Below are positions 35,800 through 44,445 of a DNA stretch of 64,000 nucleotides, in pieces (the first letter of the stretch is position 1; every line of letters begins with the position of its first letter). The DNA lies in assembly GCF_002005105.1 (NCBI RefSeq), contig NZ_MSCV01000012.1, forward strand, positions 1-64,000. The letters are read 5' to 3'. Source of the DNA: Methylocaldum sp. 14B. Lineage in GTDB: Bacteria > Pseudomonadota > Gammaproteobacteria > Methylococcales > Methylococcaceae. The notes beneath the pieces were generated by a model that ran no database searches, was not told the DNA's origin, and was given only the letters and a program-made list of their open reading frames with translations. The position numbers and the translations under genes were made by a program.

Positions 35800-37725
35800 A
35801 TGATTACATACACGGGATCACAGTCGCGGAACACCGCGGCATCCATGTCGATAGCGGGACGAGGCGTCCTTTTGCAGCGCAAGTGCGCCTGCGGTGGCTC
35901 GGCTGGCCTGAGCGGCGAATGCGAGGAATGTGGCAAGAAGCAAATGGCGGATATTCGGACCAAGCTGGTGATCGGCGAACCCGGTGACCCGTACGAACGG
36001 GAAGCGGACCGGATCGCCGATCAGGTGCTCGCAACGCCGTTGCGATCCGCCATCACCGATGCGCGGCCGCGCATCCAGCGATTCGCTGGGCAACCGGCCG
36101 GGCAGGCCGGAACGGTACCCGCCAGCGTGGACCGGACGCTGACGGGGTCCGGCAGGCCGCTTGACTTGGGGCTGAGGCAGGACATGGAAGCGCGCTTCGG
36201 TTACGACTTTTCCCGAGTGCGGGTGCATACCGGCGCAGACGCCGAGCACTCGGCGCGGGAGGTGAACGCTCTGGCTTATACGGTCGGACGCGATGTCGTG
36301 TTCGGCGCCGGCAGGTTCGCGCCGGAGACGCGCGAAGGGCGGCGGCTGCTGGCTCATGAGCTGACCCATGTGGTGCAGCAGTCGGGTGCGGATCAGGCTC
36401 ATGTTCGGCAAGGCAATGAAAAACATGGATTTTCCCCTATGCCATTACGGTCCCTGCAGCAGCGTGACCGATCGATGCTGCGCCTGCAGCGGGACTTGGT
36501 GTTCGCTGCCGGCTATGGTCGGCCTTATAGAGGCCGCAATGCCGATCAGCAAGAAACGCGCGATGCCGAGCGCGGTCGCTGGCATCCGGCGTCGATCGAT
36601 ATGGAGCAGGCTGCCGCCGGATCGGGCGGCGGCAGCGGCGTCAGTACGCTGGATGCATTGCTCGCGCATATCGAGGCGCAAGGCAAGGGTGCGATCACGG
36701 AGTTGGGATTGATCGCGCATTCGAATTCGAGCCATTTCGCGCTGGCGGGAACCATCGACCTGGCTCAGAACGATGTCATCTTCGATCGTGCCGACGCGCT
36801 GATCAATGTCGACACCCTCAAATCCAAATCCGAACGCATCGCCAAGTTGCGCGACCGCTTCGCGGAGGACGCCAAGATCATTCTGTACGGCTGTAACGCC
36901 GGCTCGGGCAAGGATTTGCTCGATGCCATCAGCAATGCGTTCAAAGTCTGCGTACGGGGTTTCTCCGACGAAATCCAGTACTGCATCACCTGGGATTCGC
37001 GCACTCGACGAATCGGCGACAGCGATCGCGGGCGTGTATGGATCGCCAATCCGAACGATCCACTCCCGGAACCCAGGCCGCGCTGCGAACGCTTCTTCCG
37101 CAGCGTGAAGTCGCTCATCACCAATCGGGAGTCCTGCGTAGGCGTGACACCCAAGCGCGTCATCGATTTCGAGCGTCTCATTAAAGAGTTCGACAAGGCG
37201 ACCATCGATAAGTGGGGAACCGACGAGGAGGGCGTCTATCGCGTTCTGCAAACGCTCGGGCGTGACCAAACCCTGATCGAAGAGTTCCGCCGTCGTTACC
37301 GCATTAAGCACAAAGCCGAAGGGCTGACGCTCGATGCGGTCATCGAGGACGAGTTCAGCGGCACCGAACTCGAATATGCCCTGCAGCTTATCAATCGCGG
37401 CAAGCCGCAGACGCCTCAAGCGATTCGCGCGGCTCCGGCCAAACCCGCCGATTTGGATGTTGCCGCAAAACGTTTGCATACCGCTTTCTTCGGTGAGATA
37501 GGCACGGACGAGGAGGCCGTGTATGCGGTGCTCTTGCCATTCCAAAACGATCCGGAGAAGTTGCAGGAGCTCGAGGCCGCCTATGCGAAACTCGACAAGG
37601 AAATGAGCTTGCGTGAACGCATCGAAGACGAGATGAGCGGTTCGGAACTCGATTACGCCTTGGAATTATTGAAAAAATCAAGAAGTCGTGAACATGGCCA
37701 CACCCTTGCGAGCCTCACTCGATAG
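35800..37725 (+). CDS. DUF4157 eCIS cargo, caspase-like domain plus annexin-like repeats
   Basis: 641 residues. The same four-Cys leader as the preceding cargo (Cys29, 31, 41, 44) and EPGDPYEREADRIADQV precede an eCIS-core domain (about 120-195; HELTH at 186-190). Residues about 290-420 resemble DUF4347/clan CD peptidase folds: a strand ending LGLIAHSNS with His307 and a strand ending IILYGCNAG with Cys365, the usual dyad spacing. Two annexin-like repeats follow (about 456-531 and 553-625), each with a GTDEExVYxVL loop and ending SGxELxYAL. Probable protease effector with a membrane- or calcium-related module (inference). ATG 35800 preceded by GAGG; the frame is open from 35593 but lacks similarity there. 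Confidence 0.8.
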   Translation: MITYTGSQSRNTAASMSIAGRGVLLQRKCACGGSAGLSGECEECGKKQMADIRTKLVIGEPGDPYEREADRIADQVLATPLRSAITDARPRIQRFAGQPAGQAGTVPASVDRTLTGSGRPLDLGLRQDMEARFGYDFSRVRVHTGADAEHSAREVNALAYTVGRDVVFGAGRFAPETREGRRLLAHELTHVVQQSGADQAHVRQGNEKHGFSPMPLRSLQQRDRSMLRLQRDLVFAAGYGRPYRGRNADQQETRDAERGRWHPASIDMEQAAAGSGGGSGVSTLDALLAHIEAQGKGAITELGLIAHSNSSHFALAGTIDLAQNDVIFDRADALINVDTLKSKSERIAKLRDRFAEDAKIILYGCNAGSGKDLLDAISNAFKVCVRGFSDEIQYCITWDSRTRRIGDSDRGRVWIANPNDPLPEPRPRCERFFRSVKSLITNRESCVGVTPKRVIDFERLIKEFDKATIDKWGTDEEGVYRVLQTLGRDQTLIEEFRRRYRIKHKAEGLTLDAVIEDEFSGTELEYALQLINRGKPQTPQAIRAAPAKPADLDVAAKRLHTAFFGEIGTDEEAVYAVLLPFQNDPEKLQELEAAYAKLDKEMSLRERIEDEMSGSELDYALELLKKSRSREHGHTLASLTR

Positions 37726-37800
37726 ATCGCGACCTTCGAACTTTTCCTCCGGCGGCGCAATCGGCGTTAATTCGTCACATCAAGCTGCGAGGAACGATCG

Positions 37801-38460
37801 ATGACCACCTATCCCAACTCTCCCAAAGTCCTCAAAGGGGGCCTGGTGCTGATCGATCCCGAGTCGGCGCGAGTGCTGCGCATCATTTCCCTGCAATACA
37901 ACCCGGACTCGCTTTCGCGCACCTTGCAGATCCAGTCGGCCGGCGGGGAGGCGGGCAACCGCTCGGAACCGATGCGCTTCAAGGGACCGGCGGTGGAGAC
38001 CATCAAGCTGGACGCCGAGATCGACGCCACCGACCAGTTGGAGTTTCCGGACCAGCATCGCGCCGTGGTCGAGCACGGCATCCAGCCTCAACTGGCGGTG
38101 CTCGAATCCTTGGCGCATCCGACCAGCGCCCAGTTGTTGCGGGTCGATGCCGAGGCCAGTTCCGGGACGCTGGAAATAGCGCCCATGGAGGCGCCGCTGA
38201 TGCTGTTCGTGTGGAGCAAGAGCCGTGTGGTGCCGGTGCGGCTGACGGATTTCTCCATCACCGAGGAAGCTTTCGACCCCGCCCTGAACCCGATCCGCGC
38301 CAAGGTGAGCCTGGGGCTGCGCGTGCTCTCGGTGGACGACCTCGGCTTCGCCCACAAGGGCGGAAGCCTGTTCATGAGCTATCTGCAAACCAAGGAACAA
38401 CTCGCGGCGAAGGCCCAGCCGGGCAGTTTCGCGGCGCTCGGCATCGGAGGGGTTGGATGA
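37801..38460 (+). CDS. CIS tube-adaptor protein (Afp7-like, CIS_tube)
   Basis: 219 residues. Starts GGLVLIDPESARVLRIISLQYNPDSLSRTLQ; this QYNPDS motif is typical of the contractile injection system tube N-terminal domain (Afp7/gp53-like), which joins the tube to the hub. In Afp7 a LysM domain follows; here LysM is a separate gene 500 bases downstream, past an inserted four-helix-bundle gene. GAGGAA ribosome site. Confidence 0.85.
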   Translation: MTTYPNSPKVLKGGLVLIDPESARVLRIISLQYNPDSLSRTLQIQSAGGEAGNRSEPMRFKGPAVETIKLDAEIDATDQLEFPDQHRAVVEHGIQPQLAVLESLAHPTSAQLLRVDAEASSGTLEIAPMEAPLMLFVWSKSRVVPVRLTDFSITEEAFDPALNPIRAKVSLGLRVLSVDDLGFAHKGGSLFMSYLQTKEQLAAKAQPGSFAALGIGGVG

Positions 38461-38548
38461 GCCGTCAGCTATCAGCTTTCAGCGGTCAGCCGTCAGCTAT
38501 CAGCGGTCAGCAAATAAGTTGGAATCGCTGATAGCTGAATGCTGATAG
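38461..38548. repeat. TATCAGCTTTCAGC-type repeats, left flank
   Basis: A run of short related units (GTCAGCTATCAGC, TTTCAGCGGTCAGC) with an inverted part (CGCTGATAGCTGAATGCTGATAGCT) directly before the four-helix-bundle gene. The same units occur at 38900-38960, 41296-41352 and 41470-41504. Confidence 0.75.
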
Positions 38549-38555
38549 CTTAACA

Positions 38556-38918
38556 ATGCGGAACTTTAGAGAGTTGAAAGTATGGGAAAGATCTCATCAA
38601 CTGACCCTGATCGTGTATCACGTTACGAAGCGCTTTCCCCCGGAAGAGCTGTACGGATTGATGACCCAAATGCGGCGGTCGAGCGCCTCGATCCCGGCCA
38701 ATATTGCTGAAGGTTGTGGCCGTAGCGGAGATGCGGAGCTTGCCCGGTTTCTCCAAATCGCCATGGGCTCGGCGAGTGAGCTCGAATACCAAGCGCTACT
38801 GGCCGGCGATCTCCGATACTTAGATAAGGCAACGTGCGATCAACTTGGAGACGACATTATGGAGATAAAGAGGATGCTAGCGGGTTTCCTTAAGACGCTG
38901 AGACAAGCTGACAGCTAA
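38556..38918 (+). CDS. Four-helix-bundle (IVS/avd-like) protein
   Basis: 120 residues of the S23/IVS four-helix-bundle family (NFRELKVWERSHQLTLIVYHVTKRFP; LYGLMTQMRRSSASIPANIAEGCGR). Such genes were first seen in 23S rRNA intervening sequences, and they also occur alone, bracketed by CAGCT-type repeats, as here. It is not an eCIS component; it separates the CIS_tube gene from LysM. Codon use is less GC-rich than its neighbours, consistent with insertion. ATG start with no strong ribosome site. Confidence 0.85.
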   Translation: MRNFRELKVWERSHQLTLIVYHVTKRFPPEELYGLMTQMRRSSASIPANIAEGCGRSGDAELARFLQIAMGSASELEYQALLAGDLRYLDKATCDQLGDDIMEIKRMLAGFLKTLRQADS

Positions 38919-38960
38919 TTGCTGAAAGCTGACGGCTGACAGCTAACTACCGAGAGCTAA
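38900..38960. repeat. TATCAGCTTTCAGC-type repeats, right flank
   Basis: Units such as GCTGACAGCTAATTGCTGAA and GCTGACGGCTGACAGCTAAC overlap the end of the four-helix-bundle gene and run up to the LysM gene, in inverted orientation to much of the left flank. Confidence 0.7.
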
Positions 38961-38963
38961 CTA

Positions 38964-39329
38964 ATGACTGATCCAATCCAAGCCTTTCTGCAAGCCAACG
39001 CCCTGGTCACGCCGCTGTTTCCCGCCACCAGCCGTTATCACGGCATCGCGGCGGCCCAGCTCGTGCGGCCGGACGGCACGACGGTCGCTTATCTGAAACG
39101 CCGCTTCGTGCCGCCGCCGGAAAACTTCGCGCTGCTCCAGGAGCACACGGTGGCGGCGGGAGACCGGCTGGACAATCTGGCCGCGCGCTATCTCGGCGAT
39201 CCGCTGCAATACTGGCGCATCTGCGACGCCAACCGCGCCATGCGCCCGGAGGAACTGACCGAGACCGCCGGGCGGCGACTGCGCATCACCTTGCCGGAAG
39301 GCGTTCCGGGAGTAGCGGATGCTGGCTAA
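38964..39329 (+). CDS. LysM-domain eCIS protein (Afp7 C-terminal part)
   Basis: 121 residues. The C-terminal half is LysM-like (LQEHTVAAGDRLDNLAARYLGDPLQYWRICDANRAMRPEELTE ... LRITLP), and the N-terminal 45 residues (SRYHGIAAAQLVRPDGTTVAYLKRRFVPP) are typical of eCIS LysM proteins that sit under the baseplate hub. Overlaps the hub gene by 11 bases. Confidence 0.85.
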   Translation: MTDPIQAFLQANALVTPLFPATSRYHGIAAAQLVRPDGTTVAYLKRRFVPPPENFALLQEHTVAAGDRLDNLAARYLGDPLQYWRICDANRAMRPEELTETAGRRLRITLPEGVPGVADAG

Positions 39330-40461
39330 AGGAATTCAGCTCACCTTGCTGATGGGCCCGGTGGTGCCCGTTCCGGCCCCGCGGGTGGTGATGGATGCGC
39401 TCGACAGCGTCGAGGTCAGGACCGCGGCGGGCGCGGACAGCGGTTTCCAGCTTTCGTTCCAGTTCGGCAGCAAGTCGGAGCTGAACACGATCTTTCTGAT
39501 CGCCGGGGCGCAGAGCACCGGTCCCGCGACGCCGCCTTTGCGGGTGATGCTGATCGTGACCCTGAACGGTACGCCCCAGCCGCTGTTCGACTGCGTCATG
39601 ACCAATGTCCAGGTGCAGGCGGGAAGCAACGGGGCCCCGGGCACGGTGACGGTCACCGGCGAAGACCTCACCAAGGCCATGGACATGCTGGATCTCAGCG
39701 GCCTGCCGTTCCCGGCGCTGCCCATCGAGGCGCGGGTGGCGCTGTTGTGCGCCAAGTACGCGCCGTTCGGCATCATTCCGCTGGTGATTCCCGCGCTGTT
39801 TCCGGACGTGCCCATCCCCGTCGACAAGATTCCCGCCCAGCAGGGCACGGATCTCCAGTACATCCGGCAACTGGCGGACGAGGTGGGCTACGTCTTCTAC
39901 ATCGAGCCGGGGCCCACGCCCGGCACCAACATCGCCTACTTCGGACCCGAGATCAAAGTGGGCGTGCCGCAGCCGGCGCTCAACGTGGACATGGACGCAC
40001 TGACCAACGTGGAGTCGCTGAGCTTTTCCTTCGATCCCACCAAGGGGGTGCTGCCGGTGGTCTTCATTCAGAATCAGCTGACCCGTGTGCCGATTCCGAT
40101 TCCCATCCCCAATCTCAATCCCTTGCAACCGCCCTTGGGTGCGTTGCCGACGCCCATCGCCAATCTCACCGTGCTCAAGGACACGGCCAAGATGAATCCC
40201 ATGCAGGCGATTTCCATGGGACTCGCGGAGGCCAAGAAGTCGCAGGACGCGGTCAGCGCCAACGGCAGCCTGGACGTGCTGCGCTACGGCCGGGTGCTCA
40301 AGGCCCGGCAACTGGTGGGAGTACGCGGTGCGGGCGTGGCCTACGACGGGCTCTACTACGTCGAGAGCGTCACCAGCACTCTCAAGCGCGGCGAGTTCAA
40401 GCAGAGCTTTCGGCTCACGCGGAACGGCCTGGTTTCCATCACGCCGAGGGTGCCCGTATGA
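39319..40461 (+). CDS. Baseplate hub protein (Afp8 N-terminal part, gpD-like)
   Basis: 380 residues. Matches the phage-late-control-gpD fold: GFQLSFQFGSKSELNTI, QGTDLQYIRQLADEVGYVFYIEPGPTPGTN, LRYGRVLKARQLVGVRGAGVAYDGLYYVESV. It forms the trimeric hub at the base of the tube. In Afp8 hub and spike are one protein; here the spike is the next gene, coupled by an ATGA overlap. Confidence 0.85.
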   Translation: MLAKGIQLTLLMGPVVPVPAPRVVMDALDSVEVRTAAGADSGFQLSFQFGSKSELNTIFLIAGAQSTGPATPPLRVMLIVTLNGTPQPLFDCVMTNVQVQAGSNGAPGTVTVTGEDLTKAMDMLDLSGLPFPALPIEARVALLCAKYAPFGIIPLVIPALFPDVPIPVDKIPAQQGTDLQYIRQLADEVGYVFYIEPGPTPGTNIAYFGPEIKVGVPQPALNVDMDALTNVESLSFSFDPTKGVLPVVFIQNQLTRVPIPIPIPNLNPLQPPLGALPTPIANLTVLKDTAKMNPMQAISMGLAEAKKSQDAVSANGSLDVLRYGRVLKARQLVGVRGAGVAYDGLYYVESVTSTLKRGEFKQSFRLTRNGLVSITPRVPV

Positions 40462-40973
40462 ACGAGAGCGGCAAATATTACGGCAAGTACCGCGGCATGG
40501 TGCTCAACAACATCGATCCCTTGCAGCAGGGCCGCTTGCAGGTGCAGGTGCCGGACGTGGCGGGCCTCGCCCCGGCGACCTGGGCCATGCCCTGCGTGCC
40601 GATCGCCGGCATCCAGAACGGCATGTTCGCCCTGCCCATCATCGGTTCGGGCGTGTGGATCGAATTCGAGCAGGGCAATCCGGACTATCCGATCTGGGTG
40701 GGCTGTTTCTGGGGCAGCGGGGCCGAAGTGCCGGCGCTGGCCCGCGCCACGCCGCCGGGCCTGTCCGCCATCACCCTGCAGACGCCGTTGCAGAACGGAC
40801 TGACGATTTCGGATCTGCCGGGCCCCACCGGGGGCATCATGCTGAAAAGCGCCACGGGGGCGACGCTGATCGTCAACGACACCGGCATCTACATCCAGAA
40901 CGGCAAGGGCGCGATGATCACCCTCGTCGGGCCGACAGTGACCATCAACAACGGCGCGCTGACGGTGGTCTGA
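40458..40973 (+). CDS. Spike protein, gpV/VgrG OB-fold and beta prism
   Basis: 171 residues. The gpV/gp5 OB-fold (YYGKYRGMVLNNIDPLQQGRLQVQVPDV ... PIIGSGVWIEFEQGNPDYPIWVGCFWG) is followed by a C-terminal beta-helical spike (GGIMLKSATGATLIVNDTGIYIQNG ... VTINNGALTVV). Forms the membrane-piercing spike below the hub. The PAAR-like tip gene follows after one base. Confidence 0.9.
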   Translation: MNESGKYYGKYRGMVLNNIDPLQQGRLQVQVPDVAGLAPATWAMPCVPIAGIQNGMFALPIIGSGVWIEFEQGNPDYPIWVGCFWGSGAEVPALARATPPGLSAITLQTPLQNGLTISDLPGPTGGIMLKSATGATLIVNDTGIYIQNGKGAMITLVGPTVTINNGALTVV

Positions 40974-40974
40974 G

Positions 40975-41295
40975 ATGCCCGGACCGCTTCTGCATGTCGG
41001 CGCTTCGGTACTGTGCGCGCACGGCGGCACGGCAACGCCCACCGCTCCGAACCCGAGGGTGCTGGTGAGCGGCCAGCCCACGGTAACCATGGCCGCGCCC
41101 TACGCCATCGCCGGCTGCCCGTTCAACGTGAGCGGCGGCCCGGTGCCCTGCGTCACCGGACAGTGGGTGGTGGCGGCCACGCGGGTCTTTTCCAACGGCC
41201 AGCCGCTGGTGCTGATGGACAGTCAGGCCGTCTGCGCGCCGAACGGCACGCCGCTCCTGCCGGTGGCGGCACAGACGCGGGTGATAGGAGCTTGA
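40975..41295 (+). CDS. PAAR-like spike tip protein
   Basis: 106 residues, glycine- and valine-rich beta protein (LLHVGASVLCAHGGTATP; GQPTVTMAAPYAIAGCPF; GQPLVLMDSQAVCAPNGTPL) of the PAAR-like/DUF4280 type that caps the spike trimer. Cys and His residues (Cys14, His16) could coordinate the metal found in such tips. Starts one base after the spike stop. Confidence 0.82.
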   Translation: MPGPLLHVGASVLCAHGGTATPTAPNPRVLVSGQPTVTMAAPYAIAGCPFNVSGGPVPCVTGQWVVAATRVFSNGQPLVLMDSQAVCAPNGTPLLPVAAQTRVIGA

Positions 41296-41506
41296 TGGCT
41301 GACAGCTATCAGCTATCAGCTGTCAGCCGAGAACTGAAAGCTGACAGCGAGTTGATTTCTGGTTCCCACGCGCTGCGTGGGAACCGATTCGGCCCGCGCT
41401 GCGGGCCGTGACGGGGCGCGGCGCGCCAGAACGGCATTCCCACGCCACGCGTGGGAACGAGAAGAATAACTGATCGCTGAAAGCTGACAGCTGATAGCTA
41501 ACATCC
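41296..41506. repeat. Gene-less copy of the CAGCT repeats with hairpins
   Basis: Between the PAAR-like and gp25 genes. CAGCT-type units at 41296-41352 and 41470-41504 flank a centre with three hairpins: TTCCCACGCGCTGCGTGGGAA, GGCCCGCGCTGCGGGCC and TTCCCACGCCACGCGTGGGAA. Same flanks as the four-helix-bundle locus but with no gene inside. Confidence 0.72.
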
Positions 41507-41872
41507 ATGAACCTTCAATACCCCTACCAGTTCGACGATCGAGGGCGCACCGCCGAAGCCGGCGAGGAGGCGTACATCCGCGGCCTGATCGAGCAGGTGC
41601 TGTTCACCTCGCCGGGCGAGCGGGTGATGCGGCCCGATTTCGGCAGCGGGCTCATGCAACTGGTGTTCGCGCCGAATAGCGTCGAACTGGCCGCGACCAC
41701 CCAGTTCCTGGTGCAGGGCGCGCTGCAGCAATGGCTGGGCCATCTGATCGCGCTCGACGGCGTGGAGGTGGAAGCGATCGAGTCGACCCTGAGGGTGACC
41801 GTGCGCTATGCGATCCGCCGTACCGGTACCAGCCAAGTAGCGACGTTCGAACGCGGAGGGGCGCTGCCATGA
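41507..41872 (+). CDS. gp25-like baseplate wedge protein (Afp9-like)
   Basis: 121 residues of the GPW/gp25 family: GRTAEAGEEAYIRGLIEQVLFTSPGERVMRPDFGSGLMQLVF contains the conserved LFTSPGER-x-MRPxFG core that nucleates sheath assembly at the baseplate. Its stop overlaps the next start. Confidence 0.92.
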   Translation: MNLQYPYQFDDRGRTAEAGEEAYIRGLIEQVLFTSPGERVMRPDFGSGLMQLVFAPNSVELAATTQFLVQGALQQWLGHLIALDGVEVEAIESTLRVTVRYAIRRTGTSQVATFERGGALP

Positions 41873-44445
41873 TCTACCATTGCTGCGACGAACGGCGCCG
41901 CAATAAGGTCGCCGCCCATCCCACCCTCAACGGCATCGACTATCTGGAAGTGCTGGACCGCGAAGCGCCGCTCGGCAGCCCGCGCCAGCAAACCTTGTTG
42001 GTCCGGCTGTTCAAGGCGGTTCCGCCGGGTTTCGCGGCCCAGCAGGTCCGCATCGAAGGCGGCGAGCGGGTGCGCGGCGTCCGCGTCGAATGGGTGGCGC
42101 CGGCTTCCGCGCCGCCGGCGGAGGCCACCCCCGCCGAAGCGGCGTTCTTCGCCGGCCTGCCCGAGCCGGACCACGTCCTGCTGGTCCGCGTCGACCGCTA
42201 CGGCGATTTCTCGCCGTACCGGTTGCGTCTGGTGCGCTCGGCGCTGGACGAAACGCCGCCGCAAAACTTCGACCCGCGGCTTTCCGAGGTGGAATTCTCG
42301 TTCAAGGTCGAGTGCGACAGCGAGTTCGACTGCCGGAAGCGGGAGGACTGTCCCGAAGAGCCCGTCCCGGCGCCGGAGATCGATTATCTCGCCAAGGATT
42401 ATCCAAGCTTCCGCCGGCTCATCCTGGACCGGATCAGCCAACTGGTGCCGGACTGGCGCGAGCGCAGCGCCGCCGACCTGGGCGTGACCCTCGCCGAACT
42501 CATGGCCTACGTGGCGGATCAACTGTCTTACCGGCAGGACGCCATCGCCACCGAAGCCTACCTGGAAACCGCGCGCCTGCGCACTTCGCTCCGCCGCCAT
42601 GCCCTGCTGATCGACTATCCCATGCACGAAGGCTGCAATGCCCGAGTCTGGCTGCACGTGGAGGTGAACGCGGACGGGGTGGCCTTGCCGCGGGCCGGCA
42701 CCCGTTTCTATGGCCGGGTGCCGGGTTTGCCGTCGCGTATCGTCCCCGGATCGCGGGATGACGAAGCCGCCTTGCGGAAAAGTCCCGCGATTTTCGAGCC
42801 GCTGCACGATGTCGTGCTTTACGCGGCGCATAACGAAATCGATTTCCATGCCTGGGGCGATCGCCGCTGCTGTCTGCCCAAGGGCGCGATTCGGGCGACG
42901 CTCGCCGGCCATCTCGCCGTGCTGGAAGCGGGCGACGCCTTGCTGTTCGAGGAGGTGCTGGGACCTTCGACCGGCGAGCCGGGCGACGCCGATCCCGCGC
43001 ACCGCCACGTGGTGCGGCTGGTCTCGGTACGCAAGTTCTCGCCGGACGACCCCGCGGCGCCGCTCACCGATCCCGTCAGCGGTGCAGAGATTACCGAGAT
43101 CGCCTGGGCCGCCGAGGACGCCTTGCCGTTCCCGCTGTGCATTTCCTCGGTCACCGACGAGGCGCACGGCGAAGTGGAGCTCGACCGGGTCAGCGTCGCA
43201 AGGGGCAACCTGGTGCTCGCCGATCACGGTTTCACCTTGCCGGCGGACGAGAACCTGGGCAGCGTGCCCCCGGCGCGGCTGGTTTATCCGCCCGAGCGCG
43301 ACGCCAATCGCTGCACCGGCGCCGAGCCCGTGGAGCTTTCGCCGCGTTTCGCGCCGAGGCTCCGTAACCTGCCGCTCACCTACGCGGGCACGGTGCTCAA
43401 GACGACCGTGAAGGAGGGAGTGAGCCGCACCGAACGCCTGGCCTTCGATCCGGAAGCGCCGGCGGCGTTCGCGATGCAATGGCTTATGGAGGACTGCCTG
43501 CCCGCGATCACCCTGAACGGCGGCACTTGGACGGCGCGGCGCGACCTTTTGAACAGCGAGCCGGACGATCCCCATTTCGTCGTCGAGGTCGAGCACGACG
43601 GTTCGGCCAGCTTGCGCTTCGGCAACGGTGTGCACGGGCAACGGCCCAAAACCGGTATGGCATTTACAACGCGCTACCGGGTCGGCAACAGCCGCGCCGG
43701 GAACGTCGGCGCGGACACCATCGCCCACGTGGCGAGCGGCGACGGTTCTGTGCTCGGCGCGCGCAATCCCCTGGCCGCCCAGGGCGGCGTGGACCCGGAA
43801 GACGCCGCGGTGGTGCGCCGGCGCGCCCCGCAAGCCTTCCGCCGCCAGGAACGGGCGGTCACGCCGGAGGACTACGCCGAAGTCACCGAGCGCCATCCCG
43901 GCGTGCAGCGTGCGGCGGCGACGCTGCGCTGGACCGGGAGCTGGTACACGGTGTTCGTCACCGTGGACCGGGCCGGCGGCCTGTCGATAGCCACGGACGA
44001 CTTCGAGCCCCGGATCACCCGCCACCTCGAGCGTTACCGAATGGCGGGCCACGACACCGAAATCAACGATCCGGTGTTCGTCTCCCTGGAAATCGATCTC
44101 CTGGTCTGCGTCCAGGCGAATTATTTCCGTTCCGACGTGCGCGCGGGATTGCTGGCGGTCCTGGGCAACCGGATGCTGCCCGACGGGCGGCGCGGGCTGT
44201 TTCATCCCGATAACCTGAGCTTCGGCCAAACCGTCTACCTGAGCTCGCTATACGCGGCGGCCCGCCAGGTCGCGGGCGTGGGCTCGGTGCAGGTGACCCG
44301 CTTCCACCGCCAGGGCAGCGAGGACCCGGGGCCGCTCGCCGACGGTTTCCTGCGCCTGTCCCGGCTGGAGATTCCCCGCCTCGACAACGACCCCAATTTC
44401 CCGGAGCACGGCGTGCTTCGCCTGTCCCTATTCGGAGGCAAGTGA
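41869..44445 (+). CDS. Baseplate wedge protein (Afp11-like, gpJ family)
   Basis: 858 residues. Contains the large baseplate assembly signatures IDYLAKDYPSFRRLILDRISQLVPDW and DLGVTLAELMAYVADQLSYRQDAIATEAYLETARLRTSLRRHALLIDY, then a gpJ-like C-terminal part (RAGNVGADTI, AVTPEDYAEVTERHPGVQRA). GGAGGGG ribosome site; ATGA overlap with gp25. Confidence 0.88.
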   Translation: MIYHCCDERRRNKVAAHPTLNGIDYLEVLDREAPLGSPRQQTLLVRLFKAVPPGFAAQQVRIEGGERVRGVRVEWVAPASAPPAEATPAEAAFFAGLPEPDHVLLVRVDRYGDFSPYRLRLVRSALDETPPQNFDPRLSEVEFSFKVECDSEFDCRKREDCPEEPVPAPEIDYLAKDYPSFRRLILDRISQLVPDWRERSAADLGVTLAELMAYVADQLSYRQDAIATEAYLETARLRTSLRRHALLIDYPMHEGCNARVWLHVEVNADGVALPRAGTRFYGRVPGLPSRIVPGSRDDEAALRKSPAIFEPLHDVVLYAAHNEIDFHAWGDRRCCLPKGAIRATLAGHLAVLEAGDALLFEEVLGPSTGEPGDADPAHRHVVRLVSVRKFSPDDPAAPLTDPVSGAEITEIAWAAEDALPFPLCISSVTDEAHGEVELDRVSVARGNLVLADHGFTLPADENLGSVPPARLVYPPERDANRCTGAEPVELSPRFAPRLRNLPLTYAGTVLKTTVKEGVSRTERLAFDPEAPAAFAMQWLMEDCLPAITLNGGTWTARRDLLNSEPDDPHFVVEVEHDGSASLRFGNGVHGQRPKTGMAFTTRYRVGNSRAGNVGADTIAHVASGDGSVLGARNPLAAQGGVDPEDAAVVRRRAPQAFRRQERAVTPEDYAEVTERHPGVQRAAATLRWTGSWYTVFVTVDRAGGLSIATDDFEPRITRHLERYRMAGHDTEINDPVFVSLEIDLLVCVQANYFRSDVRAGLLAVLGNRMLPDGRRGLFHPDNLSFGQTVYLSSLYAAARQVAGVGSVQVTRFHRQGSEDPGPLADGFLRLSRLEIPRLDNDPNFPEHGVLRLSLFGGK

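Noticed and set aside
41806-44229. 807-residue open frame on the minus strand opposite the Afp11-like gene
   Set aside because: A shadow frame of GC-rich coding DNA; no family motifs, while the plus strand has clear baseplate signatures and coupled starts.
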